Source of the DNA: Sympetrum striolatum
Lineage: Eukaryota; Arthropoda; Insecta; Odonata; Libellulidae
Assembly: GCA_947579665.1 (NCBI GenBank)
Contig: OX388343.1
Span: forward strand, 92,856,254-92,920,253
Reading direction: 5' to 3'
DNA: 64,000 bases
The notes below the pieces were generated by a model. It ran no database searches. It saw only the letters and a list, made by a program, of their open reading frames with translations, and was not told where the DNA came from. Position 1 is the first letter of the stretch. The number at the start of each line of letters is the position of its first letter. This document shows, in pieces, positions 36,901 through 49,800 of the stretch. The position numbers and the translations under genes were made by a program.

Positions 36901-38300
36901 GTAATCTGTGTCATATCCATAGGCCGATCAATACATTCAATATGCAATCCTCTTCCTGGTTAAAAATAGAAATGAAAACTTTCCTTGTCGTTAGCACATG
37001 CATGTTGTCGTTTTGTGTTGTATGTAAAACGGCAGAAGATTAAATGTTTTATTCTTCGCTCGACGACAGATCCCGCGACATCCAAACGATGCGATTACTC
37101 GTGACTGATAGCGCGTTAAAATAAAATATAAGTAACGGTCTTACTTCCGCTTGGCCTCTTGAAAGTACTGTCCGTTTTGTCCCACGCATTTAATAAACCT
37201 GTATCCATTTCGACTTACAGCTCAATCCTGAGGTCGCTGAAAAGAGCGTATCGCTGATACACACGTAAAAAATCTTCCTTTTGGAAGATTTCAGCACCTA
37301 TATCTGGGCCGTTAAAGATTTACTAATTTAAAATTGTGTTAATTTTTTTCCATTCTGCTACTTGGGGGGTATTTTTGTGCCGCAATTTCTTTAAACAGCG
37401 TATCCATACTGCCTCCCCCATGAGCATGCTATCTACACCGATATATAAGATGCAGCGAAGTTTTAGGGACTTCTAAATGTTTATATCTATCACAATAAAT
37501 ACAAAGAAATACGTCTATGCTCCAATAAGACGCACCATGCTTTTTTACCTATTTTTCGTGAAACAAAGCCGAGGATATATGCGTAGCTCTTAGTGCTCCA
37601 CGCAATATCGTAAATTGGTACATTCTTCTTATTCTTTCATTATTGATTTACGAAATAAGTCGTTGTTTAAGGAGTTGCTACTGCAAATTCTTCAGTTTTC
37701 AACCTTTGGCATTTCTGCTCGCCAATTGAATTTTAGACAAATTAACTCACGCGTTGCTTAGAGTACCGCGAAGTTTATATTCTGGGGTACCATACAGGAC
37801 AAAATGTTGAGAAGCACTGTTTTAGAATATATAATTACTAGTGGAATTGCTATTCATCAGTTTTAGAATGTTATTATCGTAATTTCCTTCCCTGGGATAC
37901 TGAAACTTGTGGTTAATGAAGTATATCTGTCAAAGTTCTTCATCATGTTTGAGCTGCAAAAGTTTTTATTGTCATAAAGTTTTTAGAATTGAAGTTATGT
38001 ATAATAAAATTTTCATCACTTTATATTTCTAAAACTAAAGTGATGTCAAGACCCTTACAGCGTGCACAACGAAAAATACTCTTGTCGGAGAACAACAGAT
38101 TTAAATGTTTTTAAAAGTCTGCGGAACTTCATTGTTATGTTTGATTTTGAATAAGGGTACAGATTTGATCTGTCATCACTCATATGTTTAATTTGAATCA
38201 ATTGCAGGACTGTTTATTTAGAAAGGAAGCGGAAACATATATCTGATAGATCTCACTGGAATTGTATCTTGCTAACGTATAGCTGCTATCTTTGTGCTGA
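34000..38300. other. AT-rich stretch without a recognised gene
   Basis: A pyrimidine-rich run lies at 35828-35870. A GC-richer scrap at 36590-36715 contains two copies of TTCCGGTG (36651-36658 and 36662-36669) and may be a repeat remnant. No protein family is recognised. Confidence 0.3.
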
Positions 38301-38312
38301 AATGTATACCAC

Positions 38313-38378
38313 GTTCCAAAAGTTACCGAACTTATTTTCATCAGTGACATTGGTTATAAGTTCGGGAACTTTTTGAAC
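38313..38378. mobile_element. Mariner-like fold-back (palindromic MITE)
   Basis: Arms 38313-38335 and 38356-38378 are inverted copies matching at 21 of 23 positions, separated by a 20-base loop. The arm sequence (GTTCAAAAAGTTCCCGAAC) resembles the terminal inverted repeats of mariner/Tc1 elements, and TA dinucleotides lie just outside both arms. The likely origin is two mariner ends brought together with the interior lost. As RNA it would fold like a small hairpin precursor. Confidence 0.6.
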
Positions 38379-38389
38379 GAAGCAGTATG

Positions 38390-39300
38390 TATCTGATGCT
38401 GATTATGCATAACTTTATAATTATTCATATACTGATATTAATTAGTCATTCAATCATCAAGACTATGTCAAGTGCAATCTTTGTTATCCGGATAGCAAAA
38501 TTTTGTGTAATGAGGTAGGCTTATTTGTCGACACGAGATTATTATATTATTCATTTTCTTATATGCTCACAAAAAATGTTCTCTGTGTGCTCAACTAAAA
38601 TGCTTCATTTGATCCATTGAATGCCATTCAAATTTTAGATAGTAAACTGTATCGAAACGGGGACCGTTTTGATGACAACAACGTGGTCACTGAGAAGTGA
38701 CCTGAATGCGCTAAGCATTTTCGTTTGTTATTCAGGACAGGTTTTGTTCAGCCATTGTACCTTTTCTGTTACTTAATGGTACCTTATATCCAGCTGTATC
38801 ATTTTCGTCAATCATAAACTTGTGCTATTCTGGGATCACTATGAACTTTCATCCCCCATGTTTACGAGGATCGACGCCATCGCCGAATTTCAATGCTCGA
38901 AATTGAATTAGCAACTTACAGGCACGACATAATTTTATATTACTCACTGCATGGAGCATGAAAATAATTATAAGTACTAGTTTAGCTTCCGGATTTATAT
39001 TACCAGGCTAAAGTTCTGCTCGGTAGTAGGAATTATTCTTATCGTCGTAATCAAATTTTGTTAAAATGCTCTAAGTTTTCGCATTCAAAACAAAACATTG
39101 AGCTCCAATTTATTGGTTTTGAATTTCATGCAAATAGGTAAATCAGAACTCGAATGACCAAGATTGTCGTGACACATGAGAGTCCCGCAAAGGGGATGGA
39201 TTTACTATTAATAAAATATATTTACTGTAAATGTATTCGATCGTAGTGGTACGTTTATGTAAAATTTATACATATGGGACATACGCCCACGCGCGGGCAT
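38390..39300. other. AT-rich DNA, nothing recognised
   Basis: No open frame, RNA gene or inverted repeat of note is seen between the mariner-like fold-back and the island starting near 39.3 kb. Confidence 0.3.
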
Positions 39301-39309
39301 AATAGCTTA

Positions 39310-39750
39310 TTAAGAGAGGTCTTTCAGAAAAAGGGCCTCACTTCCCGTACATCCAATCCCTCTTGAGAACCGGAAGCGATGTGTGGCCTCCGCCATATCT
39401 TCTGCCGACATCGCCTCCCCCATCGCCAGGGGGCAGGTGGGGCGATCGCATCCGCCCTCCTCCTCCCACGGAGAAACGCTCTCATGGGTGACGACGCTCC
39501 TCCTCTGCCTTCTCACTTGTTGCCACTCTGACGATGTTTCATCAGCCTCCCACCCCATCCGCCGCGCACATAACAATTCCTCCGCATCAAATCCTCTTTT
39601 CCTTCTCCCACGGCGGCGACTCATCTCATTTCGGACGTGCATAGAAAATGCCTTTCGGGAGCGCAGTCTATCCCACTTATTTCCCTCTTCCCACTCCGGA
39701 GGGACTGACGCATGCACCCCTCGATTTTCTGTTATTTCTCACTGCTGGTG
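39310..39750. other. GC-rich island with long frames on both strands
   Basis: This island has a 135-codon open frame on the minus strand (39717-39310) and a 122-codon one on the plus strand (39383-39751), antisense to each other. The minus-strand frame is rich in Glu/Arg and the plus-strand one in Ser/Pro, the expected result of skewed composition (CCTCC and CATC words). No domain or splice donor was found. It may be a regulatory island; I do not call a gene. Confidence 0.35.
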
Positions 39751-39759
39751 ATTTAGCGA

Positions 39760-42090
39760 CCGCTCGTTGAAATCTCCGGATGTGGCCCCTCGGGAAATAG
39801 AACGATTCTGGTGGTATTGATGGACGAGATAAAAAAGATGCTGCTCGATATTGTCCGCAATGCTTTGGAACTTGAATAGCAAAGATCTGCACTCTTCTAG
39901 CAATCATTGACGTATTTTAATCTAAATATTAGTTTTCCGAATCATTCTGTAAACATCATGATACTAGAGAGCAGAAATATAAAAAAGTTTGATTTTTTCG
40001 AGTTCGATTAATGTAGGAAAGATTAAGTGATGATATGATTGTAGTTATGTATACATCTGCTACCTTTTGTATGTATGGAGTAGAAGCAATTTTTAAATAA
40101 TTAGAAAAATGCATATCAAGAAGTTTTTGCTGGTGCGGCAACCAAACCTCGTAGAAATTGAGGAAGCCTGTCATTTCTGATGTGTATAGTCTGTCATAAA
40201 ATGCACAATAGTATGTTATTGTATTCATATTTAATAACAATCTTGTTACCTCTGGGCTTGTTACATTATTTATGTTTATGTGGTACCTTTCAAGATTGCA
40301 TTTTGTGATACTCATCCAGAATTTATTTTTGTATGTGATTTATTTCATTCTTATTATATTATTGTTTGTAATGATAAGTGAATACTGTTGATGAAGTTTT
40401 GTGGATCCAACGCCTACTATTCATTCCTTTCGGATTCTAAAAATATGGCACATAGTTAATTTAGTCTTACTATGATAAAAACTATTGGAGAAACGAAATC
40501 TAAAATGCCATGCGAAAAATATTCAGCATTGATCAAATCAAAGAACAAATAAATCATGAAAAGCTAAGCTATATATTTCCTTCACATTGTCCCCTCTTTC
40601 TTATCTTGATCTCGAAATTTATCTCAGCACAACATCAGAAAAATGAGCATCTTCTGTCGCAAATTATCCGTATATGGATTAACGTGATTTTCTGTCAGTG
40701 TTGGAAAATTTTGGGCACATTTCCTTTTGAATAGAGTCTATTGTTAATTCCACAGAAGGTTATTTTCTGAAGTGGAAATAAGAAAGATGATTCACACCTT
40801 TCACAATCTCTTTGCAAGAGAAAATTTCAAGAGAAGAAAGAACAATGAACTGAGATGGATTCAGAAAGCACTTTCCCATCAGAGGACCGTTTGAAAACCA
40901 GAGCGTTTTGCATAACACAGGAGGTCAGTCCATGGCTTTACATTTTAGCTACCGGTTTAGTAAATATAAGCGCATATTCCGCCCGATTATTATAAACCTA
41001 TATAATTGACCAAATCGTTGTTCTCCATCCAATATTTTTCTTGTTATAATCTGCAGAAAACTGTAAGTGTAAAATATAAAAGGAATCTTATTTACTTTCG
41101 AATCTTGCATTAGAATTTATTACAGTTGAGAGATGTCAAAATCCTTTTAATTCACAAAAAATTACAGGTGAAAAAAATCGGTATTTTCATGTATTATGTA
41201 ATTGCGAAACAATTTTTTTCTGTGAGAAGTAGTAATATAAAATGAAACTTCGTTTTAGGCTTAACATGAGTTTCATGAGAATTTTTCCGTTGACCTATTT
41301 TTATCAACATAATAAATTCAACATTATTGAATTATGTTCTCATAATTAACATAATGTTTAGAGGATTTCTTTTTGATGTACCCATTATTCTATGAAGGCA
41401 ATGTTTTCTACTTCTTCCATTTATAGTAGCAAACTTGAAATGTTCCTACTTTACATTGGAAGATTGGTATCTTTTATGGAAACATAACGGAATACAGTCG
41501 TGCGTTTGTTTGGTAGAGTAGATTTTCATCCTGATATAATATACAAGCCAACTTGACAACAACAACGTGACGTAACGTATTCATTTCAGTATGTGCGGTT
41601 CATGTATTAATTACTATTTATAATACACTTCAATGATTGATGTCGCATTGAAAACCTTTCTTAGCATTAATATAAATATTGAACGATGCAACGAACCCTA
41701 GGAAAGTGTGTTTGTTAATGAAAGGTTTGAGGAGGCATTCCTTTTTTGTTTTAAAGGTGGTATCTCAATTTTGAGTTCAACAGATTAGAAGTCGTTTTAT
41801 ACTTGCACTACACGTGCAAGTAGAAGAGTGGTATTTCGGAGCTGAACTTTTTCAAAAAAATTCGGCGCGTAAATCAAAGATGCTAGAAAATCGCGGTCTT
41901 TCTGTGGATGGTGACGAATCATGATCATAATTCATTATCGCAGTAGAAACAAAGAGGCTGTAGCATAGGGGTCCCTCCACTATTTCCACGCTTTATCGAG
42001 GAAGAACCTCCTCGGTGGTCAGCGTTTCCCCATAGAAAAAGGGCGCCTGCATAATGTTCTCACGGGGGATTCAAAGGGGGAAATAGATGG
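39760..42090. other. AT-rich DNA, no recognised gene
   Basis: A 119-codon minus-strand open frame (40315-39956) has plausible amino-acid variety but no domain that I recognise and no splice context. The rest shows nothing. Confidence 0.3.
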
Positions 42091-42099
42091 GTGGGGATA

Positions 42100-42710
42100 T
42101 CAGCGCGTTGCGGCTATGTGGGCCGCTAGAGGAGAACAGTAGGAGGGAACGGTTGAGGTGTTTTGGGGGTGTGCAGAGGGAGGGCGCTGGTAGCATTGGG
42201 GGAGGCTGAAGAAGAAAGAACCGCGAGTGGAACGGGGGGCTCGCTGGTGTGTGCCGTGGAGGGGTCCGACAGGTGCGCGGGTCGAACGGAAGTGGGGCGT
42301 CGGAGGCAAAGTCCTCTGGGCTTCGGCAGCGACCGCGGAGGGACGGGTGAGCTAGCCATCGTCTGCCGAGGACGCGATGGGATGCGGGAAAGCGGCAGTG
42401 GCCGCGGGTGCCGCCGCCGGTGGATCTACCACTGTGCGGAGGATGAAGGCGGAGGACAGGGTTAGAAGGTCTAACCACAGGATGAGGACACCGACGACGT
42501 CGTGGACTCGAGCATCCGGTGAGGGAGGTCGCGGAAGACCTAATGCCTCGCGTCAGGTGTTTATGCACCACGGCTGTGGCGTTCTCGTGAGCGTTCTGTT
42601 ACGCCGCCGACGCAGTTCGCGTTCTCCGTCTGTTTCCCCTTCAGTTTTGCGTTTAAAAAGTGTATTCAATTATGCTCCGTCCTCGACATTGTGGGATGGG
42701 AAGGTGTAGG
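42100..42710 (+). promoter_or_regulatory. CpG island, probable alternative promoter of a plus-strand gene
   Basis: This is the most GC-rich and CpG-rich part of the window, with CGG/GCC runs at 42180-42440. It is followed on the plus strand by an ATG-initiated segment and a GTGAGG donor at 42519. The composition also makes a 166-codon antisense proline/serine/arginine frame (42571-42071), which I regard as a shadow. A promoter is inferred from composition plus the donor; no TATA box is seen. Confidence 0.45.
42377..42518 (+). CDS. Candidate alternative first coding exon starting MGCGKAA
   Basis: The ATG at 42377 begins 47 codons plus one base, ending at a donor GTGAGG (42519-42524). The peptide starts Met-Gly-Cys-Gly-Lys, a classic N-myristoylation plus palmitoylation pattern that would tether the protein to membranes, followed by an alanine/glycine stretch and a basic segment (RRMKAEDRVRRSNHR). 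The single leftover base (G) fits the phase of the proline-rich exon at 55725, where the joined codon would be GGA. No homologue is recognised. A first exon in a CpG island with a good donor and matching phase is plausible, but the splice to 55725 is inference. Confidence 0.35.
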
Positions 42711-42719
42711 AAAAAATCG

Positions 42720-43590
42720 ATACTCTTTTTTTGATGGTTACGCTCGATCGCCTTCTCGAGGATGACTTTTTCCACTGCTTGGCTTCGGTGTTGTCTTTTC
42801 ATTTCCCTTGTGACCGCGCACGTTAATTCTTCCACAAGATCGAGACCACTTATTGTTTTTTTTCGGGAGACATAGGAGTGCAAATTAAGTCGTCTCTGTT
42901 GCTGTGATTGAAGTTTTAATTGGAGGAAATCAAATCCATTTGCAGCGCAGCCATCTTAGACTTTATTTATTTGTAGGAAAGTATAGCAACGGTGTAATAT
43001 TTTTATTATTATTTGACTATTCCCCCAACACCAGTATTAGTGTTTAATATAAAAACTTTCTTAGCAGGACTTCGATGTCGCTTATTAAGTGTTTACCGAG
43101 GGAAGAATAGCCATATATTGTTCTCTTAGTGATGTATGAGTTCTATCAGTCCACTTTCTGATTTAAAAAATCCGGTTGTGGAATACATCTAATGCGGGTA
43201 TAGAATGTATTAGTTATTTTCCTTTACTCAAGGCGAGTAATTGAAAAAATCGTTTCGCGACTGATATATGACACATATACATTCTAGGTGTCGTTACAAA
43301 ATTATCATGTCTGCATTATGTGTCATTGCTCATTTGAATCTAAAATTATCATGTGCACTCTCGCAGTGATGAAATATTTCTGATCTTAGAAAGTGGCTAT
43401 CGTTTTTAAAATTGTATTGTTTACACTAGTATAGTACTAGAAATTTCTGATATCCCCACGTGGAAAATACGAGGAGTTCAAAAGTCAGAATGCACTTTTT
43501 ATCACTTTTAAATGATCATTATAAATTAAATATAAAGTGGTGGTAGAGATGAATAATTTACAAAATATTAAAGTGGATGCTTTGATTGGA
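42720..43590. other. No recognised gene
   Basis: This is AT-rich sequence downstream of the CpG island. The minus-strand frame at 42883-42653 overlaps the island edge and shows no family resemblance. Confidence 0.3.
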
Positions 43591-43604
43591 TAAGGATTTT
43601 TCTA

Positions 43605-43837
43605 GCCCTTTAAGGCCGGAATTATTTTTTTTGTGATTATTTTAAATTTCTTACGTATTTCGCTTTGTGATTGTCTGAAAACTATACCCATAAAATATTA
43701 CACATAACCGACTCATAAAACCAGCCAAACAAATACAAAATTGTAACATTGTCATCGAGCTCTTCTATTTTGTGATGCAAAATGAAATAATAGTAGGTGT
43801 CGGATGATGCCATATGGCATCCGTAGTCCGTCGAGGG
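43605..43837. mobile_element. Possible TTAA-type element remnant with a CATATG palindrome
   Basis: The right end reads CGACGG-type sequence ending GAGGG followed by TTAA (43838-43841), as piggyBac-type ends do on the minus strand (TTAACCCTCGACGG). Inside it lies the perfect palindrome GATGCCATATGGCATC (43807-43822). The left candidate CCCTTTAAGGCCGG near 43605 lacks a clean TTAA and matches only weakly. Another TTAA-type element in the window, at 27.7 kb, also carries a CATATG-centred palindrome near its right end. Confidence 0.3.
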
Positions 43838-43841
43838 TTAA

Positions 43842-46800
43842 TTTCGTTTCACGCGGTCCAAAAACTAAAAATAGTGTTCAAGGTACCACCTATGGACCTC
43901 TCGTGAACTACTGCGCACGAAATTCCCATACTCCCTCAGTGACCATATCTTATTGGTGGAAGCGAATGATAAATATGAAATTATTATATAACCGTTATTT
44001 AGGCGTACCTAAATAAATTCTACTTTGCCCAAACATAAGATATATTGTCGGTTCTTGTTTACTATTAAAAGAGTGTCGTAGTTAGTTGAATGTTTTTACA
44101 CTTAATTTAGATTTTGGGAAACTATAAGAATCGCAGCTAATACAGATTTTAGCTGATGAATGTGTTTTGTAAGAAACATATGTTTTGTAAAACGAATTAT
44201 ACCATTAAGCTGAAGTATTACTGTATTAATTTTATGTGTAGTAAAGATGAGCCTTTTCCTCTTTGGCCATTTTGTGAGAATCGATTTAATGATTTTTGAG
44301 AGTAGCAAATGAAGCACAGACGCATTGATTTATTTTTAGAACAAGCATTTCTGCATGAAATAGTAGCGTATCATTCGTTAAATCTCAGCATTCCTCGAGA
44401 AGGATATGTTAGAAATACCATGGAGACTGATGCTGATCTACAAACATTAATTTGCAGGAGTTCGTTAGCCTTCAGTTTACTGATTGGACGAATTAAAGTG
44501 ATGTAAATAGAGTTTCCCTGTCAACACTACTATTTCTCACAACTGCGGACCGTAATGGGATAAAAATAAACTTCTATATGAAACTCAACCTGGGAAACAC
44601 CATTATCGTCGGAAAATGAGAAGAGATTAAAAATTTCATTACCTACATGAGAGGAAGATTCGCAGAGACCTGAATCATAATTCTCTTTTTAATTGGGAGA
44701 AATTCCGTTAAAAGGGCAAACAACTTCGCACGATCTCTCCGTCCCCAAAACATCTCTCTGCACTCTTTACGACTAAACATTCCAGCGTAGTTTAAGTAAA
44801 AGCACGATGGAAGGACGCCCTTGCAGAATTTGGTCAAATTCGTATTATGGGGTGCGCGTTTGGGACGTGGCGCTCCTTCAGTTGGCAGTGCTTTTGGTGC
44901 GCTGAGGCACGTCTCCACCGGCGAATTTCATCAGAGGAACTGGAGAGGGCGTGTGATGCAATTACAATTTTTGCAAGAGTATCAATCGGTAGCAGTTTGC
45001 TCCCCTATTACAGTAATAAAGTATGTGAGGTAGTGTTATGCAGATATTTGGATACAAGGGGAAATTGCGATCCTCTAATTCCCTTTTTAATCTATTCAAC
45101 CATGTCGATGATCGAATCATAGTAACTCCCATACCCCAGTTTTTTTATGTTTTTAGGTTAAATACGTTTCATCTATGGCTATTTGACTGTGCTCTATGCA
45201 GCGAGACTATGACAGTAAGTTTTGTACGGAATCAGCGATATAATTACTTTAAAATAACAATGACTTGGAAATACACGTAATAACATATCATTTTAGTTCT
45301 AGTTAAGACAACTTCAGAATATTTTCCATAGTTAATGATTCAGCTTTAATTGAAAATAAACATATCGTAATGGTATATCGGTCTGTTAAGTATTTGCAGA
45401 ATTGCCTCAAATCCAAATCGATTCCGAATTACTCCTTTGAAGATTAAATCGAATCTGGTAGATATATATTTAATTTTTTCTTCGTATTTACTTTTGTACC
45501 CTATATTTATTTTTACCTCTTTATCTTCTGTACACAGTGATGTGAGTTGACTTTAAAAAATTATTGTTTTCGAATTTGTTTTTAACAGTTTTACAATGTT
45601 TTAAATGATAAACAGATTGACAGTATTATAATTATTATTTATTTAATCTAAACGCTGAAATTTGGTATTATTACCAGGTGGCAACGGCAATTATCCACCC
45701 TTGGAATGTTTCCATTTTATAAAAATTGCTCATATAGCGAGCCAGCAGGTATTGTATTGAAGGTTCCCCAGGACAAAGTAAATTTTAGTATTCAAGGACT
45801 TCTAAAAGCTACGATGAAAAAAATTATCGAGATGTATTTCTGTTGACGGACAAGAAATTCAGGCGGAAAGTTGGTCTATGACGAAAATTATCTACCAATT
45901 CCAGGAAAATTGGTATTTTGGCAGAATTGGCATCTGGGGTCAATTGGCTCCTTGGCAATTTAACCGTCCATAAAAATAGATTTAAGAAATAGAAATTCGT
46001 AGATAATCCTTTAACTTTTGTACTAGAAGTTCAATGTTGGCAGGTTTTCCAGTGGTCTTCGTGGTTGTTAGGCAGAGCTTATCAAAACCTTCCTTTTTCA
46101 TGGTACTTTTATATACTAACTAAAACTTTGCGACACACTAAATAATTATTTTATTTTGATAAGGCTAAAGAAAACCTTCGGAATATTTTCTTGCCTTTAT
46201 ACTGACAACCAGTTTTGGGTAAATAGCCATCTGTCTGAAAATTACCACGTTTTTCTTTTATCTTTTCTCTACGTTGTTCTACGAAGTCTGGCTTGGCACG
46301 TTTACATTATATTAGATTTTTCATATTTAGTTATATTGATGGCTCACTAATTAATGCGACTAAAATTGAAGTTATTTGATTATTCTTACTTTAAATACCT
46401 TTTTAATTATGGTAAGTTTGTAATTTCAGACTTTTGGAACGTTCGAGGAAAATTCTATCAGAAGCGTATCACTGAGTGAAACTGGACTGGTAGAAAATAT
46501 GTGACGATGATCATCTTAAGAGGTTACTTTAGTTATATTTTTTTCATTGTAAAGCAGCAAATTCCTGTACCAATTCAATCATACACATGCAACCACAGAC
46601 GACGTTGCGTAATTTACTACTTCTTCCAAAACAAATGCTCCTGAAGTTCTTTTTTACCTCCTGATGTAAATAATAATAATAACGTCTGTATTCCGGCTAT
46701 ACTTATAATAAATGTATCCTCTCTTATCTAACTCATCGTTACAGAGTAATTAATTCGATGGTATGAGGGAAACATTAAATGAATTGTGGATGTAAAGAAA

Positions 46801-49800
46801 CCAAAGAGATTCTTAGATAATTAATCATCCACTACATGGATACACCCACGAGAAAGGGGGGAGTGAAAAATCTGCGCAAACCTGCCGATAGTAATTACTA
46901 AAAGATGTGAAGAAAACTAATACAAATATAAAATCAACTTAGTAGATGCATGTAGTCATGAGTTTATTTAAAAATAATAGTATTTTTCTTATTAGAGATT
47001 AGTTGCATAAAAGAATAATCCATAAATATAAAAATTCTTACCCTCAAATACTGTTCAATAGTTGAAAACGCCGAACATTAATAATAAATAATAATAAGTA
47101 ATAATAAATACGCAAAAATATGGAAAATATTTCCGTTTACCAAAATCCAACGGCATTGCGATCGTTCAATTAGTTAAGTCGGGTTTGCTTACCTTCCGGC
47201 TGCTCTCCTCGGATTGTTTGGGAAAATAAACCCGCGAGGAAGCAATTAAAATATATCGGACGCTGTTGCAGCATTAAAGTTTTTTTATTTATTTCATATA
47301 CCCCGCAAAAATCTATTTTCTGAACTTTTGCAGTGGTATGTATTAAGTACAACTACAATTAACCTTTAACCTCATGAAATTGATCCAGCATTTTTTTACT
47401 CTTAGTGATGCAAATATTTGTGCCAGGAAAACGTTTTCCCAAAAAAATAATTTTCCATCAGAAAAGTCCGGTATTTAAACTCGTTTTTAAATGACGTATT
47501 AAATATTTAAATATTCTCTACGGAAGGTATTTTAAGAAAACGTTTCCTTGGAAAATTCTTGAGGAAATTCTTTTGAAGTAGTCGAGAAAGAAGTCTCATT
47601 CGTCGGCGAGAAAAAAACTTCATAAAATTCTAGAAAGAAGTTCATTCGCCTGTCATGAAAGAAATATCAAATGAAACCCAAACCCAAATACATTTCCCAT
47701 AATTATGGAAGTGACAATCTTGGATTAGCGGTAAAACTGGTCCCAGAAATCAGAATCACGTTGAGGAAAAAGCTTAATAACCCGAACTCATTCCGCATTC
47801 TGATTGCAACGTAACGGTCGTTGACGACTTCCAAGAATAAAGAGCATCCTTATTCGAGGCTGCAGTGCGAAGAATATTGCGTCTCGCTTGAAAGCGTACC
47901 ATCTAAATGCGGAGAAATAAATTGGAACCGTTTACATGTACCCACGAGCGAGGGAAAAATAAGACTTTCGTATATTTGTACTCAAGAGCTGGGTTGTTCA
48001 ACCCTTATTGGCTGGAGGCCTCATTAGTATGATCATCAATCACGGAGGCCACCCATTAAACTAGTCGTTCCTTCTTTAGAGTGATTAAATTTTAAATTGA
48101 TTAGTATGGCTGTTTTTATAATCATTGATTTTGCTGGACTACCGGTAATTCTAAAGTTAAATGTATTTGAATTAAGAATCCAGTGCCAAAAATAAATTTT
48201 TGTCGAGGCAAGATAAATTTAGCATGCGATTGTAAGAATGGTTCTACATGAAACATATTTACTGTCTGCAGAGACAAGTTTTTGAAATCCAGGAATATAG
48301 ATAAGCTTTGTATGTACGTATAGAAGGACCAATTTTAAACCTTCTGCTCTCCGCAATGTCTTGCTGGGGATATGTTGGGCAACATGATATTTGAGCTGAA
48401 GTCTATTTTTTAGAAACTCCTATCCCTCGATGCTCTATATAATTAGACCCCATTTCCTAATTATAATGCAAACATTTTATCACTGTATATACGTATATTT
48501 TTCTGTTATATCAACTGATAAATGTATTTTTAATGGCGAAATGCACGGAAAATAAGCTGAAGGAACCATTATGCTTTTCGGTTGCAAATTTTCACAAAGA
48601 TTCATATGTACAATAAAAAATCCTTCTGATACAACTACAAAGAATTATCGCGGATGGATGACATGACTAAATCAGACAAGTTAGAATTTTGGATTGAAGA
48701 TGTGAATCTCAATCACGCAAGGTTTATACTCTCGAGAGATGCGTTGGATTTATTCTCATGGACCTTGATTACGAGGTTCTTTCCATAGCTGCAAGACCCG
48801 TAGTTTAACGCGGCCCTAAGTTTCTTCCGTGATAACAACATTAGGCGGAGAATCACTTTCCCACTGAAGCGAGTTTTTCAGTCCGATCCAGGAACGAAGC
48901 GAGCTTGTCCCCATCCATACAACTAAGTTTTTCTCAACAGTTCCCTTCGGATGCGTATCTTCTACACCTCATTTCATCTCTTCCAGTCCTCGCGTTTAAT
49001 GACTGTGGATGAACTCCGTCACGGGTGAAATGATTCCCTATTGAAAATCGCCGCATTTAGCAAAAAACAAACGCGATTTGAAGTGACTTTAATCTGTCTG
49101 GCATCATCTAATTGACATCGTTGCTATTTTAAGCCGATATTTTGCTCTTTTCTATTGGATATTTCATCGTCGACATAGTATTCAGTGTATGCACGTATAA
49201 AAATTGTTTTCCTCGCTTAATCAGATTTAATTTTCTCGTAGAATAAAACTGCTGGATAAACAATCAGGTCCAATGAAAAAATGCTCAAATATTTCAAATG
49301 ATGTTTTTCATGAGATCTACCAAGAAATCGCGGCAAATTTTAAAATATATTCTAATTTAAAATGAAATGTTAGTATTTAATAACTACTCGTATATTACTA
49401 GGAAGTTTGTTGTATCCCGTTAATTTAATTTTAGATTTTAGTATTTCAGGCAGTTATATAAGACAAATGGATGGATACCGGCTCGGTCGACACCTTTGAT
49501 GATTTACTCATGACCTGTATTTTTAATGAACTGGATGCCCCTTCGTATTTAACATGTAAATGTAGTGCTCTATAGAAATAATTCTTACAGAAACGATGCG
49601 TTACAGCAACTACTATATAATAGCCATCTACGCCATAGTAAAATATTTAAAATTTCGTATTAATTAATTCTTAATAACAGCTTTGAAGCTGGCGATGTGA
49701 AAATATGTACTATAGAATAGTCAACAGTAACTCCTTGAAATTGGATTCAAAACCTCATTAGGTAAATGTTGGATTTAGAGACAGATTCAAAAGTTAATTC

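Noticed and set aside
39310..39751. Long overlapping frames on both strands at the 39.5 kb island
   Set aside because: Antisense pairs with amino-acid bias set by composition, and no splice donor or conserved motif; kept only as a GC-rich island.
39956..40315. 119-codon minus-strand frame
   Set aside because: AT-rich, without domain or splice context; its length is within chance for this much AT-rich DNA.
42071..42571. 166-codon minus-strand open frame rich in Pro/Ser/Arg
   Set aside because: It is the antisense of the CpG island. Its length is explained by lack of stop codons in GC-rich DNA, and it shows no domain, splice border or family resemblance.
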